Shown here: one piece after another, positions 1 to 8,058 of the stretch
How positions within the stretch are numbered: the first letter of the stretch is position 1
Layout of the letters: every line of letters begins with the position of its first letter
Source of the DNA: Bacteroidia bacterium
GTDB lineage: Bacteria; Bacteroidota; Bacteroidia; Chitinophagales; UBA2359
Assembly: GCA_030427245.1 (NCBI GenBank)
Contig: JAUHXA010000073.1
Location: 1 to 34,298, forward strand
Length of the DNA: 34,298 nt
Direction: 5' to 3'
Notes under the pieces: model-generated
Seen by the model: only the letters and a program-made list of their open reading frames with translations
Databases searched by the model: none
Told to the model about the DNA's origin: nothing
Program-made: the position numbers and the translations under genes

Positions 1-1617
1 GATTAAGAAACTGTGTATTTGGTCATCCCATAACTTAGAAGAAATATCCACTTTCAAAATGTCCTCATAATATCCTTCGTACTCTGTCGTAGAATCGTTT
101 TCATTCAAAACTTCTCCTTCTGCAAATGCAATCATTTTGTCATCGTTGCTTCCTTCAATGAAGGCAAAAAACGCCAAATACAATAAGCCTAAAGATAGAT
201 AACTAAATAAGGGCGTATCCATCGTCCATTGTCGGTGTTCTATATAGTTTCGATAGATATAAAACCCTAAACCAACGACTATAATTACTCCTATAATTAT
301 TCCGAACAATCCCAGCCAGTTTACCCATTCATCCAAAAAAGCAATTTGAACGATATCTAACCATTCTTGTAGCCTTGCTTGTGTCCACATGGAATACAGT
401 AGGGCAATACTGATGAATACGCCCACTACCTTTACTGCATGAATCAAAGTTCCCCCGAAAGTTTTGGCTGGTTTTCTACGCTTTTTTTCCATCATCATAC
501 TCATAGTGGCCAATACTCCAAAAATACCCCAATATAAAATACTCGTAGGTCGTATGGGGTTGCTGCCCAATATCCAGGCCCATTGATAAATGTGAAAAAA
601 CCAAGTAAAGAAAAAAGTGACCAAAGCAGATAATAAAAGAGCGTGTTTGGGTGTAATTTTACGCAGCTTGAAGTAAACAGGGTAGTAGCAGATTTTCATC
701 AAGAAAGTTTTCCAGTAAATATTGATTCGCCGAAACAAGTCGGCAAAACTACTTGCCAAAAACATATAGTTGAAAATATCGGGTAAGTTGTAGCCAAACA
801 ATCTCAAGACTCCAACTGATAAAGAGAGAATTCCTACTAAGCGTATGACGGTCAAATAGGTTGCGATTACATATTGACTGACCGAAAATACTCCATCTAA
901 GTTTTCTGTATTGGGAATCGCAAAGTAATAAATCCAACGGTAAACCAACAAACATATAATACTCCATAGGATTAGGTTGATTCCCCGTTGATAAATAAAA
1001 GTAGCGGGTTTGTTATAATAGGTGCTTAAATACGTTTTGTAGTCGACAATTGGAAATAAGGGAAAAATAATATTAGGTAATAGGAAAAAGTAATTTAAGC
1101 GTTGCCAAATAGAAGCGGACTCCTTTTCATACTTCAATTCATATAGATAGACAATGGTTCGGAACATGAAAATGGCTGCAAATACAGTGAGTCCATGAGA
1201 GGACAAAGGTGACCAAATATAGCCCAATCTCCCTAAACCCAATAAAATAGCAATAATAAATACGGTTGTCTTTCTGATATTTAGCGAAATGGGTAAATGG
1301 CATATTCCAAATATTCCCAGACCCATAGTCAGCAATACAACAACGTCTTGAAAACCAAGAAATAACAATATGGTACACAAGAAACTAATAAGAAAGACAA
1401 TGGGTTTGTATTTTATTGGAATTAGTGCATGGATAGGGAAAAAAATAATGACCAAAGGCAAAAATCTTTCGAGCCATAAGTCAGATTCTATATTAAGACT
1501 TAATACTAAGTACCAAATTAATAGCAGTTGGAGTAAATGTAAAAACAAGTGGCCAATATAAGCAAAATCTATTATAGGATAGGAATAAGACGGAGTGAGT
1601 TTATTTTTTGTATCCAT
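1..1617 (-). CDS. MBOAT-family membrane O-acyltransferase, C-terminus cut by window edge
   Basis: The frame is open from an ATG at 1617 to base 1 (539 codons, no stop), so the C-terminus lies outside the window. The protein is very hydrophobic, with many membrane spans. It carries MBOAT (AlgI/DltB-like) hallmarks: LPNIIFPLFPIVDYKTY at about residues 180-200, then IYQRGIN, then SSFADLFRRINIYWKTF, which corresponds to the family's FWRRxNIYW segment with Leu in place of Trp. The conserved membrane histidine falls in FFHIYQW (His342). Known members move acyl groups onto polysaccharides, teichoic acids or lipids at the membrane; the substrate here is not identifiable. A further hydrophobic stretch and a polar tail follow the catalytic core. 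It diverges from the GT-C glycosyltransferase at 1844, which suggests a shared role in envelope glycan or lipid modification (inference). Confidence 0.75.
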   Translation of the reverse strand, partial: MDTKNKLTPSYSYPIIDFAYIGHLFLHLLQLLLIWYLVLSLNIESDLWLERFLPLVIIFFPIHALIPIKYKPIVFLISFLCTILLFLGFQDVVVLLTMGLGIFGICHLPISLNIRKTTVFIIAILLGLGRLGYIWSPLSSHGLTVFAAIFMFRTIVYLYELKYEKESASIWQRLNYFFLLPNIIFPLFPIVDYKTYLSTYYNKPATFIYQRGINLILWSIICLLVYRWIYYFAIPNTENLDGVFSVSQYVIATYLTVIRLVGILSLSVGVLRLFGYNLPDIFNYMFLASSFADLFRRINIYWKTFLMKICYYPVYFKLRKITPKHALLLSALVTFFFTWFFHIYQWAWILGSNPIRPTSILYWGIFGVLATMSMMMEKKRRKPAKTFGGTLIHAVKVVGVFISIALLYSMWTQARLQEWLDIVQIAFLDEWVNWLGLFGIIIGVIIVVGLGFYIYRNYIEHRQWTMDTPLFSYLSLGLLYLAFFAFIEGSNDDKMIAFAEGEVLNENDSTTEYEGYYEDILKVDISSKLWDDQIHSFLI

Positions 1618-1843
1618 TTTGTTGCTATGTGATGGTCTTTATTTGAACGTTTGTTTTCTGAAATATTCTTTGGAAAGATTAAATATAGTTTTTTTCAATT
1701 GAAAGTGAAGGAATGAAAACTAAAGTATGGTTTTTTTTTATTCTAAAACATGTACTATCTTGGCAAACAACTTCAAATGGATACTGCTGAACAATTCATT
1801 ATTTAAGGACTGATTTTTCATCCGTATGCAGAAATAATACCCT

Positions 1844-3688
1844 ATGAGTCGCCATAAAAGAGAATCAAATTACCTCAATTCCGAACAACTCGCAGGTTAC
1901 TTTTTTTTAGCTTGGTTATTACTCGCCTCTATTGTGATAGCTTTGGATGTTTATGGTGTCCATTCATTTTTAGCCCAAAGAGCTAATACTTTTTTGGCAA
2001 TTGTTGTTGGAGGGGCAGCGGGGGTATTTGTCTATTTAAGTAGAGACCGAATGCAACATTTGGAATATCAAGCATGGCAAAGAGAAAGAAAAAGACTGCA
2101 AAAAAATAAAAAAAAGATTTTAAAATCACACCCTATTTTATCTTCCATTCCCATTTTGGGTTTCTTATTTGAAAAATGGAAAGTAGAGCCACTACTGTAT
2201 AAATTGGCTTTAGGAGGGCTAAGTGTATTGGCTGTTGTACTGTATATGTATGATTTATCTTACTATGATTGGCTTCCCGATGAACCTTTGGTAGTAAGTG
2301 CTGCTAAGGGCTATTTGGAAACGGGGAAATATACTCAATGGGATTTTTGGATGAATCAATCAAGTACAAGAGAATACGATAGAGCATGGGTGCATACTTG
2401 GATGGTGGCCCAAAGTTTTAAATTATTTGGTGTATCTGAATGGTCTGCACGTATCGTATCTGTTGTGTTGGGTGTGATAACCGTTCCAATAATGTATGGA
2501 GTATCTTATTTTTTTCTTAGGAATCGTTTAGCAGCCCTCATTGCTACTTTGGTTTTTATATTGCACCCTTATCCTACTGCTTATTTTAGACGCACTCGGA
2601 TGTATGCCCTCTTTTTACCTAGTTTTATCTTATTGGGGTATTTATCCTACCAAAGTTTGGTCAAACAGAAAGTCTACGATTGGTTTTTGTATAAAAGATA
2701 TGCTTGGGTCAAGAAGTATTTGAACTATAATTGGGGACTAGTAGTTGGTGCTTTATTCCTATTGTATTTTGTAGTAATGGTTCATAAATTAGGAACGATT
2801 ATTCTACCTATACTATTTCTGTTTGTTTTGTATTTGATAGTATTAAAAAAACAAATACGATTATTGTATCTTCTATTAGTCAGTTTATTTGTGTTTGGAA
2901 TAATTGGAGTTTTGATATCTTTGAAAACGAATGTTTTTCTGAGAATATACATGGGGGAGTCCATATTTACTTTCTTTCAAGTCTATAAAACTGCTTATGT
3001 AGAACATTTATTTCTCTCTCCCTTTCAACCTTCTCTTTCCATTAGTTTTTTATTGGTGGGATTGGTGATGCTTAGGTGGACCAAAAGGGATGCGAGATGG
3101 GTTTTTCTATATTTAATAATAGCGACAACGATTGTCTTATTTGTTTTTGTCATAGATTATTCCCTCAACAATAATTTTAGGTATATCATGCACCTCATTC
3201 CTTTTGCCTGTATGTTGGTGGTTGGAATTGTACTGAAAATCAATAATTTGATAGCTTTCAGGCCTTTAAGGTGGATACTCCCCATTATAATCGTGGTGCT
3301 TAGTGTAGGGAATTTCAGTAAAAACTTTGAATGGATATATCGAACCTATCCGGAAGCACAGTTTTCTAAAAGAGCTTATCCTACCATATTGAACAACATA
3401 CAACCTGAAAAAGAAGGTGTTTTAGGACTTTATCTTCAAAAATACTACATGCAAGGTTGGGGAGATAAGATTGTCACTTTGCCTATGTTAAAAGGAAAAA
3501 AATATACACTTGAACTCCTCAAAGAAGATTTAGCAATTTTTGAAGGAACTTGGGTAACTTGGGCTACTCACAAGAGTTGGCACCTTAGACCTGAAGTCAT
3601 AAGATACATCAATAAAAATTGTAGGAAATACCATGGCCACGGCATAGACGATACACTGATAGAGGTCTATTACTGTGGTCAAAAATAA
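1844..3688 (+). CDS. GT-C family glycosyltransferase (PMT/ArnT-like), multi-pass membrane protein
   Basis: 614 residues with about a dozen hydrophobic segments and a short polar C-terminal domain. After the first spans an external loop carries YYDWLPDEPLVVSAAKGY, with the acidic pair Asp146-Glu147. This is the position and type of the catalytic acidic motif of GT-C enzymes such as dolichyl-phosphate-mannose protein mannosyltransferase and ArnT. RRTRMYALFLPSF further on resembles the family's R-x-Y-A-L segment, and an RYIMHLIPF segment sits near the last spans. Such enzymes use polyprenyl-phosphate sugars as donors and act on the periplasmic face. The acceptor is unknown. A TATCTTGG element at about 1757 resembles the Bacteroidota -7 box but is weak. 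The divergent MBOAT gene makes envelope glycan or lipid modification a reasonable setting. Confidence 0.75.
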   Translation: MSRHKRESNYLNSEQLAGYFFLAWLLLASIVIALDVYGVHSFLAQRANTFLAIVVGGAAGVFVYLSRDRMQHLEYQAWQRERKRLQKNKKKILKSHPILSSIPILGFLFEKWKVEPLLYKLALGGLSVLAVVLYMYDLSYYDWLPDEPLVVSAAKGYLETGKYTQWDFWMNQSSTREYDRAWVHTWMVAQSFKLFGVSEWSARIVSVVLGVITVPIMYGVSYFFLRNRLAALIATLVFILHPYPTAYFRRTRMYALFLPSFILLGYLSYQSLVKQKVYDWFLYKRYAWVKKYLNYNWGLVVGALFLLYFVVMVHKLGTIILPILFLFVLYLIVLKKQIRLLYLLLVSLFVFGIIGVLISLKTNVFLRIYMGESIFTFFQVYKTAYVEHLFLSPFQPSLSISFLLVGLVMLRWTKRDARWVFLYLIIATTIVLFVFVIDYSLNNNFRYIMHLIPFACMLVVGIVLKINNLIAFRPLRWILPIIIVVLSVGNFSKNFEWIYRTYPEAQFSKRAYPTILNNIQPEKEGVLGLYLQKYYMQGWGDKIVTLPMLKGKKYTLELLKEDLAIFEGTWVTWATHKSWHLRPEVIRYINKNCRKYHGHGIDDTLIEVYYCGQK

Positions 3689-3750
3689 AATAATGGCGAC
3701 TTTCGCACTTTCTACAAAAGAAATTAACTTTTCGAAAATCAAATACAAAT

Positions 3751-4539
3751 ATGAACGATTTACAACACAAAATCAGTGATTTATTCAAGGTTGAAGGTAA
3801 AGTAGCCTTGGTGACAGGCGGTTCTCGGGGCATTGGATTGATGATAGCTCATGCCTATATTACCAATGGTATGAAAGTCTATATCTCCTCTCGTAAAGCA
3901 GCAGTATGTGATGCCGTTGCAGCCGAATTATCCAAAATCGGTACTTGTATTTCGATACCTGCCGATCTTTCAACTGAGGAAGGTCGAACCACATTGGTCA
4001 ATGGCATCAAGGAAAGGGAAGATTCTTTGGATGTATTGGTGAACAATGCGGGCGCATTGTGGGCAGCTCCTTTTGCAGATTTTCCAGAGGAAGGTTACGA
4101 CAAAACAATGGACATCAACGTGAAAGCTATTTTTCTATTAACGCGTGATTTACTGCCTCTCCTCGAAAAAAATGCCAGCACTACCGAACCTGCAAGGGTT
4201 ATCAACATCGGTTCGATTGATGGAATTCGAGTGCCCGAAGTAGACAATTTTGCCTATGGACCAAGTAAAGCGGCTGTGCATCACCTCACCAAAGTTTTGG
4301 CAGTTCGTTTGGCCTCTAAGGGAATCACCGTCAATGCGATTGCACCTGGCCCTTTTGAGAGCAAAATGACTCAATGGATGCTCGAAAACATGCGAGAAAT
4401 GATTGAAGCAAAATGTCCATTGAAGCGTATTGGCAATCCAACTGATATGGCAGGATTAGCACTTTATTTAGCTTCGAGAGCAAGTAGTTATTTGAATGGA
4501 GTAATCATTCCTTTGGATGGAGGGATTTCGATAAAATAA
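3751..4539 (+). CDS. SDR-family NAD(P)H-dependent oxidoreductase, RhlG/FabG-like
   Basis: 262 residues, the normal length for a classical short-chain dehydrogenase. Visible motifs are the cofactor-binding TGGSRGIG (22-29), NNAG (98-101), the catalytic Asn123, Ser155 and Tyr169-x3-Lys173 (YGPSK), and IAPGPFESKMT after beta-6. Motif wording, including INIGSIDG, YGPSKAA and VIIPLDGG, is closest to my memory of Pseudomonas RhlG-type beta-ketoacyl reductases. That supports a 3-ketoacyl or related substrate but does not prove it. Arg after TGGS together with the SSRK segment at 46-49 suggests NADPH preference (inference). The gene follows the GT gene by 62 bp and may be co-transcribed. It ends at a strong hairpin shared with the convergent paaC. 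Confidence 0.88.
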   Translation: MNDLQHKISDLFKVEGKVALVTGGSRGIGLMIAHAYITNGMKVYISSRKAAVCDAVAAELSKIGTCISIPADLSTEEGRTTLVNGIKEREDSLDVLVNNAGALWAAPFADFPEEGYDKTMDINVKAIFLLTRDLLPLLEKNASTTEPARVINIGSIDGIRVPEVDNFAYGPSKAAVHHLTKVLAVRLASKGITVNAIAPGPFESKMTQWMLENMREMIEAKCPLKRIGNPTDMAGLALYLASRASSYLNGVIIPLDGGISIK

Positions 4540-4557
4540 AAACGCAACTTCAAAATC

Positions 4558-4594
4558 CAAACTCAAATACAAACCAGATTTGTATTTGAGTTTG
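4558..4594. terminator. bidirectional terminator hairpin between SDR gene and paaC
   Basis: A perfect 16-bp inverted repeat (arms 4558-4573 and 4579-4594) around a 5-nt loop CCAGA. It lies between the convergent SDR and paaC genes, with AT-rich flanks on both sides, so it can end transcription in both directions. Confidence 0.8.
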
Positions 4595-4625
4595 ATATTT
4601 ACATTTGAACCTAGGAATTTTAAAA

Positions 4626-5399
4626 TTACCACTCAGCCGATTCATCTACTTTATGCACCTCCGTCATTTCCTGCAATAAAGGATGCAAATATTCACTGTG
4701 AAAACCTTTTCTTCCGCCATAAACGGGAGTGATAGAAGTGGAGTCGGGGAGGTTCAATCCCGCTTTTTGCAGAAAAGATTGAAGGTTTTGAAGCCATTGT
4801 TCCTGCAATGCTTTTTCACCCATAAAAATATTTTTGGCCTGCAATTCAGCCTCAAATTCTCCTTCTTCAAAAATACCTAAGGCATAAGGAAATGCTTCAT
4901 TCAGTGCGGTTTGAAGACGAGCTTTGGCTTCTTCGGTTGCACGAGCCAACTGTTTGACCCATACATCTGCATGAAAAATATGGTATTTGATTTCACCTCG
5001 GATTTTAGCAGACAACTGCGCCAAAGGCTCAAAGGAGGAATTCATCAAGGCCTCATAGCGCAAGGCTTCAGCATAATCAAACAACAAATGTCGAATCAAA
5101 CTAAAGTCATACTCTCCAATCGGCAATTCCACCAGTTGACAACATTTGAAGTCTTTGGTAGCCCGCTGAAAACCCAATACATCAGGATTGGCTTCACCCA
5201 AATGTTCGTGCAAAATCAGATATAATTGATACGCATGACCAATTTTGTCCTGTGCCATTGACGAAAAAGCAATGTCTTCTTCAATTGTCGGCCCTAAGCC
5301 TGTCCATTCCGAATTGCGGTGTCCAATAATGAGTGCATCGTCAGCCATCTTGTAGAGTAACTCTTTGATAGCTTGCTGATTGTCTTTCTGGATTTCCAT
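4626..5399 (-). CDS. paaC: 1,2-phenylacetyl-CoA epoxidase, structural subunit PaaC
   Basis: 257 residues, close to the usual 245-260. The N-terminal half has the PaaC signature DDALIIGHRNSEWTGLGP, then EEDIAFSSMAQDKIGHAYQLY, which is a ferritin-like helical fold. PaaC pairs with the catalytic PaaA in the PaaABCE monooxygenase, which converts phenylacetyl-CoA to the ring-1,2-epoxide in aerobic phenylacetate breakdown. PaaC itself keeps the fold but not the working di-iron centre. The start ATG lies 8 nt after the paaB stop, so the two are co-transcribed. The next gene downstream is convergent, so no paaD or paaE follows here. Confidence 0.93.
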   Translation of the reverse strand: MEIQKDNQQAIKELLYKMADDALIIGHRNSEWTGLGPTIEEDIAFSSMAQDKIGHAYQLYLILHEHLGEANPDVLGFQRATKDFKCCQLVELPIGEYDFSLIRHLLFDYAEALRYEALMNSSFEPLAQLSAKIRGEIKYHIFHADVWVKQLARATEEAKARLQTALNEAFPYALGIFEEGEFEAELQAKNIFMGEKALQEQWLQNLQSFLQKAGLNLPDSTSITPVYGGRKGFHSEYLHPLLQEMTEVHKVDESAEW

Positions 5400-5407
5400 A
5401 CTTATTT

Positions 5408-5800
5408 TTATTTTTGTTCGTCTTGAGATTCTGATTTCTTTTGAGCTTTTTTGAAAGCCGTAATCTTATCGCTTACTTTGAAGCCCTGAGGCAAACGATA
5501 TTTTTTATCTCGGTTATTGTCAAACATATCTGCATCTGCAACATTCAGCGCAAAAATGTTGGTTGTTTTGACCACCCAAATATTGAAGCAAGCATCTCGC
5601 CGTCCATATTGCTCCTTTGCCAATACCAATGCCATTTCATGACCTGCGGCGTGTAGGGAACCAACATGAAGATGTTGCGCTCCTCGTTTCTTTTGGGTGA
5701 AGACCTCATAGGTTTCCCAATGTTGGTGTTGAGACGTTTCGTTTTCGGGGGTATCGCTTTGTAAATCTAAGCGATTAACTCTTGGGTCTAATGAATCCAT
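5408..5800 (-). CDS. paaB: 1,2-phenylacetyl-CoA epoxidase subunit PaaB
   Basis: 130 residues. The core HWETYEVFTQKKRGAQHLHV, then AAGHEMALVLAKEQYGRR and NIWVVKT, is diagnostic for PaaB, the small subunit that bridges PaaAC units in the phenylacetyl-CoA epoxidase. The protein is longer than E. coli PaaB because of an N-terminal extension (MDSLDPRVNRLDL) and a charged Lys/Glu/Gln-rich tail. It is the first gene of a two-gene paaB-paaC unit with its own -7-like box (5826-5833). In many genomes paaA precedes paaB; here the DNA upstream holds an unrelated lipoprotein gene on the other strand. Confidence 0.93.
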   Translation of the reverse strand: MDSLDPRVNRLDLQSDTPENETSQHQHWETYEVFTQKKRGAQHLHVGSLHAAGHEMALVLAKEQYGRRDACFNIWVVKTTNIFALNVADADMFDNNRDKKYRLPQGFKVSDKITAFKKAQKKSESQDEQK

Positions 5801-5825
5801 AAATCTATTTGAAAATTGCTGAAAT

Positions 5826-5833
5826 CAAAATTA
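5826..5833 (-). promoter_or_regulatory. candidate -7 element for paaBC
   Basis: On the minus strand the octamer TAATTTTG matches the Bacteroidota -7 consensus TAnnTTTG exactly and lies 25 bp before the paaB ATG. No convincing TTTG -33 box is seen at the expected 19-21 bp spacing. Confidence 0.4.
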
Positions 5834-6010
5834 GTAAAAAAAGGAAAACTGCCACCACCTCACGACTATCTCAATAATATTGGAAGGCATATTCTTAAAC
5901 GTTTTTCCTCCAAAATAGTCTAACATTTCATACTCTATTGTACGTCAAAAGATGCTTTTAGAAGGTATTTATTCTTTTCTTTACCTAGACCATTTCTAAA
6001 ATCCACGAAT

Positions 6011-6523
6011 ATGAACAGTCGCTTTAATCTTCTTATTGCTTTGTCTATCAGTTTTTTATTAGGTGCATGTAACCTGACTCCAAATTTAGAGGAAACCGAA
6101 ACCAATCTCATAAAGCTGGATGGTGTCTGGCAATCCGAAAGCAGCAATCTAGCGAGCAATGTTAGAAATCAACTTCAAAAGAGAACTCTACAAATTTACC
6201 AAGACTTCAGCTATTCTTTGATAGATGCTGATTATACTAGCAATATTTCAGTAGCAAAAGGAACTTTTGATTTTGAAGAAGGTATTGATATGAAAGGCGT
6301 TTCTCCTGTGACCATTCACCAAACCTATCCGAATCCCATCACTTATAAGGGGATTGTGGAAATCAATATGGATGTCGAACCAATGGAAATGACCTTAGAG
6401 TATGTGCAAGTTTTTCCCAGTCAAGAAGTCGCCCTCGCACCTCCTGTTGCTACACAAGGTTTTGGAAGTACCGATAACTTCAATCTGGGTATCAGCAATG
6501 TACAGAAGTTTAGTGTTCAGTGA
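6011..6523 (+). CDS. hypothetical lipoprotein
   Basis: 170 residues beginning with a lipoprotein signal peptide. A hydrophobic run (LLIALSISFLLGAC) ends in the lipobox LGAC, with Cys20 as the lipidated residue. The mature part (LDGVWQSESSNL, then YQDFSYSLIDADY) has the W-x-S opening and alternating hydrophobic pattern of small lipocalin-like beta-barrel lipoproteins. I do not recognise a specific family, and the function is unknown. The residue after the lipidated Cys is Asn, so outer-membrane retention is possible. It diverges from paaB and converges on the beta-barrel gene at 6540-7181, with only 16 bp between the stops. Confidence 0.7.
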   Translation: MNSRFNLLIALSISFLLGACNLTPNLEETETNLIKLDGVWQSESSNLASNVRNQLQKRTLQIYQDFSYSLIDADYTSNISVAKGTFDFEEGIDMKGVSPVTIHQTYPNPITYKGIVEINMDVEPMEMTLEYVQVFPSQEVALAPPVATQGFGSTDNFNLGISNVQKFSVQ

Positions 6524-6539
6524 GGTGACAGGAATGATA

Positions 6540-7181
6540 TTATTCTTCTTCTCCTGCAAACATAAATATGGCTCTAAGTGCCAATGTTCGATGTCTTTGA
6601 CGTAAGCAATCTCCAGGAAACAATAGGCTATTGCAGTTGGTACGTATAGAAGGAATAGAATTGGTAAATCGAAAGTTTAGACCAAATTTTGAGGAAAACA
6701 TATATGCTACATCTATTATTCCTCCAATTTCCCATTTTTTAGGTGCGTTGTTTCCTCCAAAGAAAGAGTCTGTTAAGTCGACTCCAGATTGGATGAATTT
6801 ATTGTTTACCGATCGAGCCAGCAATACACCCGCACCAAAAGTCAAGCCTCCTTTGGGGTCGTGAAACCTGATAAGTAAGGGAATCTCAGCATAATCCATC
6901 GAAATTTTGAAGTCAATAACAGAGTTGTTCAGAGTAGAACGGCTTCCTTTCTGTGAGTATAAAATCTCCATAACCGCACTCCATTTGTTTTCTTCATCCA
7001 ATCCCACTTCCACCATAAATCCCCCATTCAAACCAATCTTGTCATAGCCTGCAATATCATCTCCATCAATTTGTGAAAAATTGAAACCTCCTACAAAACC
7101 TGCTCTAAACAACTGCTGGGCTTGAACAGAATGGCTACAGATTACACAATATAGGAAAAGAATAAAAGTTATATTTTTCAT
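6540..7181 (-). CDS. outer-membrane beta-barrel protein, PorT-like
   Basis: 213 residues from the chosen ATG at 7181. A longer frame to 7253 exists, but only the 7181 start puts a clean signal peptide first (MKNITFILFLYCVICSHSVQAQ, cleavage after AQ). The mature part opens FRAGFVGGFNFSQIDGDDIAGYDKIGLNGGFMVEVGL, the usual start of the PorT/outer-membrane beta-barrel domain family. It then shows alternating amphipathic strands (SAVMEILYSQKGS, MDYAEIPLLIRF) and ends in a strand with aromatic/hydrophobic character (ALRAIFMF) followed by acidic residues. Ligand and function are not predictable. It is divergent from the small membrane-protein gene at 7269. Confidence 0.75.
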   Translation of the reverse strand: MKNITFILFLYCVICSHSVQAQQLFRAGFVGGFNFSQIDGDDIAGYDKIGLNGGFMVEVGLDEENKWSAVMEILYSQKGSRSTLNNSVIDFKISMDYAEIPLLIRFHDPKGGLTFGAGVLLARSVNNKFIQSGVDLTDSFFGGNNAPKKWEIGGIIDVAYMFSSKFGLNFRFTNSIPSIRTNCNSLLFPGDCLRQRHRTLALRAIFMFAGEEE

Positions 7182-7209
7182 GGAAAACAGAATTTGATAG
7201 TTGGTAAAT

Positions 7210-7258
7210 GACATATTATAGAAAATATGTCTTATCTTGATATGGAATCCCAAAACTA
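7210..7258 (-). promoter_or_regulatory. candidate promoter box and 5' leader hairpin of the beta-barrel gene
   Basis: On the minus strand TAGTTTTG (7251-7258) fits the TAnnTTTG consensus. Between it and the ATG at 7181 lies a perfect 8-bp inverted repeat (GACATATT at 7210-7217, AATATGTC at 7224-7231, 6-nt loop). If the box is used, this would fold in the 5' untranslated leader, or it could serve as an operator. Confidence 0.35.
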
Positions 7259-7268
7259 AAAAATAAAC

Positions 7269-7712
7269 ATGATTACTGCATTGATTATTATTGCTTTTCT
7301 GGTCATTTTTCCGCTATTCTGGTTGGGGATAACCTTTCTAATCGCTAAGATATCGGGTTGGGGAACAATGGCGAAATACTATCGCACTGATAATAAGCCC
7401 GAAGGGTATACCAAATCCATGACAAGTGGCACGGTAGGATGGGCAAGGTACAACTACATTTTACACCTGGTTCTCAATGAGGAGGGTTTGTACATGTCCA
7501 CGATTTCTATATTCAGCCTCACCAATCCGCCTTTGTTTATTCCTTGGGAACACATCGAACTGAGAGGAAAAGTGGATTTTTTGATGATGGTAAGACAAAG
7601 GTTGTCCATCTTTACGCCAAATGGTAAGCGAATTGCAAAAGTCTTATTGTCCAGAAGTATTTTTGAGGCTGCAAGTGAAGTGATTCCTTATTCTATTGAT
7701 ATAGAGGACTAA
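7269..7712 (+). CDS. hypothetical small membrane protein
   Basis: 147 residues. One strong N-terminal membrane segment (about 3-28, ALIIIAFLVIFPLFWLGITF) is followed by a soluble domain with the motifs GWARYNYILHLVLNEEGLYMS and PPLFIPWEHIEL. The layout suggests a membrane-anchored PH-like domain (a beta strand, a P-W-x-x-I step, then more strands), but this is only a shape argument and I do not recognise the family. Two hairpins that can act as terminators follow the gene. It points tail-to-tail at the double-glycine peptide gene (7840-8058). An immunity role for that peptide is conceivable but unsupported beyond position. Confidence 0.6.
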   Translation: MITALIIIAFLVIFPLFWLGITFLIAKISGWGTMAKYYRTDNKPEGYTKSMTSGTVGWARYNYILHLVLNEEGLYMSTISIFSLTNPPLFIPWEHIELRGKVDFLMMVRQRLSIFTPNGKRIAKVLLSRSIFEAASEVIPYSIDIED

Positions 7713-7727
7713 AAGTATAAAATGTAA

Positions 7728-7770
7728 AAAGACCTGCTTATACAAAACAGTTTTGTGTAAGCAGGTCTTT
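7728..7770. terminator. strong bidirectional terminator hairpin
   Basis: A 20-bp stem (arms 7728-7747 and 7751-7770, 3-nt loop) with a single G-U step when read on the plus strand. T-rich sequence follows on the minus strand and a shorter T-rich run on the plus strand. It can end the 7269-7712 transcript and also the oppositely directed peptide-precursor transcript. Confidence 0.82.
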
Positions 7771-7814
7771 ATTCTTTAAGATAAATTATTTTTGCATAAA
7801 TAACTTAAATTGTG

Positions 7815-7841
7815 ATTGGAGTCCGAACTCCAATTTTTTTT
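7815..7841 (+). terminator. second terminator hairpin, plus strand
   Basis: A perfect 8-bp stem (7815-7822 and 7827-7834) with a 4-nt CCGA loop, followed directly by a run of eight T. It is a typical intrinsic terminator on the plus strand, placed tandem to the previous one. Its T-run overlaps the stop region of the minus-strand precursor gene. Confidence 0.75.
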
Positions 7842-8058
7842 ATTTCCCTCCAAGCATAAATGCTCTTAAATCAGATAAGGAATTAAAAACTTTTCCTGAA
7901 AAAGGAAAGGGTTTTCTTGATGTACGTTGAATGGGGGCTTCCATATTCATAAAGTCACCTGAAAGAAAACGTCCACCCTTGAAGGATGATTGCTTACTTT
8001 CATCAATGGATTTTACGCTTTTGTGGTTTTCTGCTTGAAATTTGACTAATGTTTTCAT
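7840..8058 (-). CDS. candidate double-glycine leader peptide (bacteriocin/pheromone or RiPP precursor)
   Basis: 72 residues. A polar N-terminal leader (MKTLVKFQAENHKSVKSIDE) ends in SSFKGG, with the double glycine at 28-29. This resembles the ...KGG leader ends of Bacteroidota natural-product precursors and the GG cleavage sites of C39 peptidase-ABC transporters. The predicted mature peptide (residues 30-72, starting RFLSGDFMNM) is cationic: seven Arg/Lys against three Asp/Glu. It has six Phe and three Pro and no cysteine, and it ends in LGGK. No lanthipeptide or radical-SAM modification gene lies nearby, so an unmodified peptide is most likely. The gene is divergent from the PCAT transporter at 8422, with 363 bp between them, and has a promoter-like pair upstream. 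Assignment rests on the leader motif and context, not on a recognised family. Confidence 0.6.
   Translation of the reverse strand: MKTLVKFQAENHKSVKSIDESKQSSFKGGRFLSGDFMNMEAPIQRTSRKPFPFSGKVFNSLSDLRAFMLGGK

Noticed and set aside
6631-6864. 77-codon plus-strand frame opposite the beta-barrel gene
   Set aside because: Lies wholly inside 6540-7181 on the opposite strand; the minus-strand frame has a signal peptide and family match.
7181-7253. N-terminal extension of the beta-barrel protein to 7253
   Set aside because: Would bury the signal peptide 24 residues inside; the ATG at 7181 is the sensible start.
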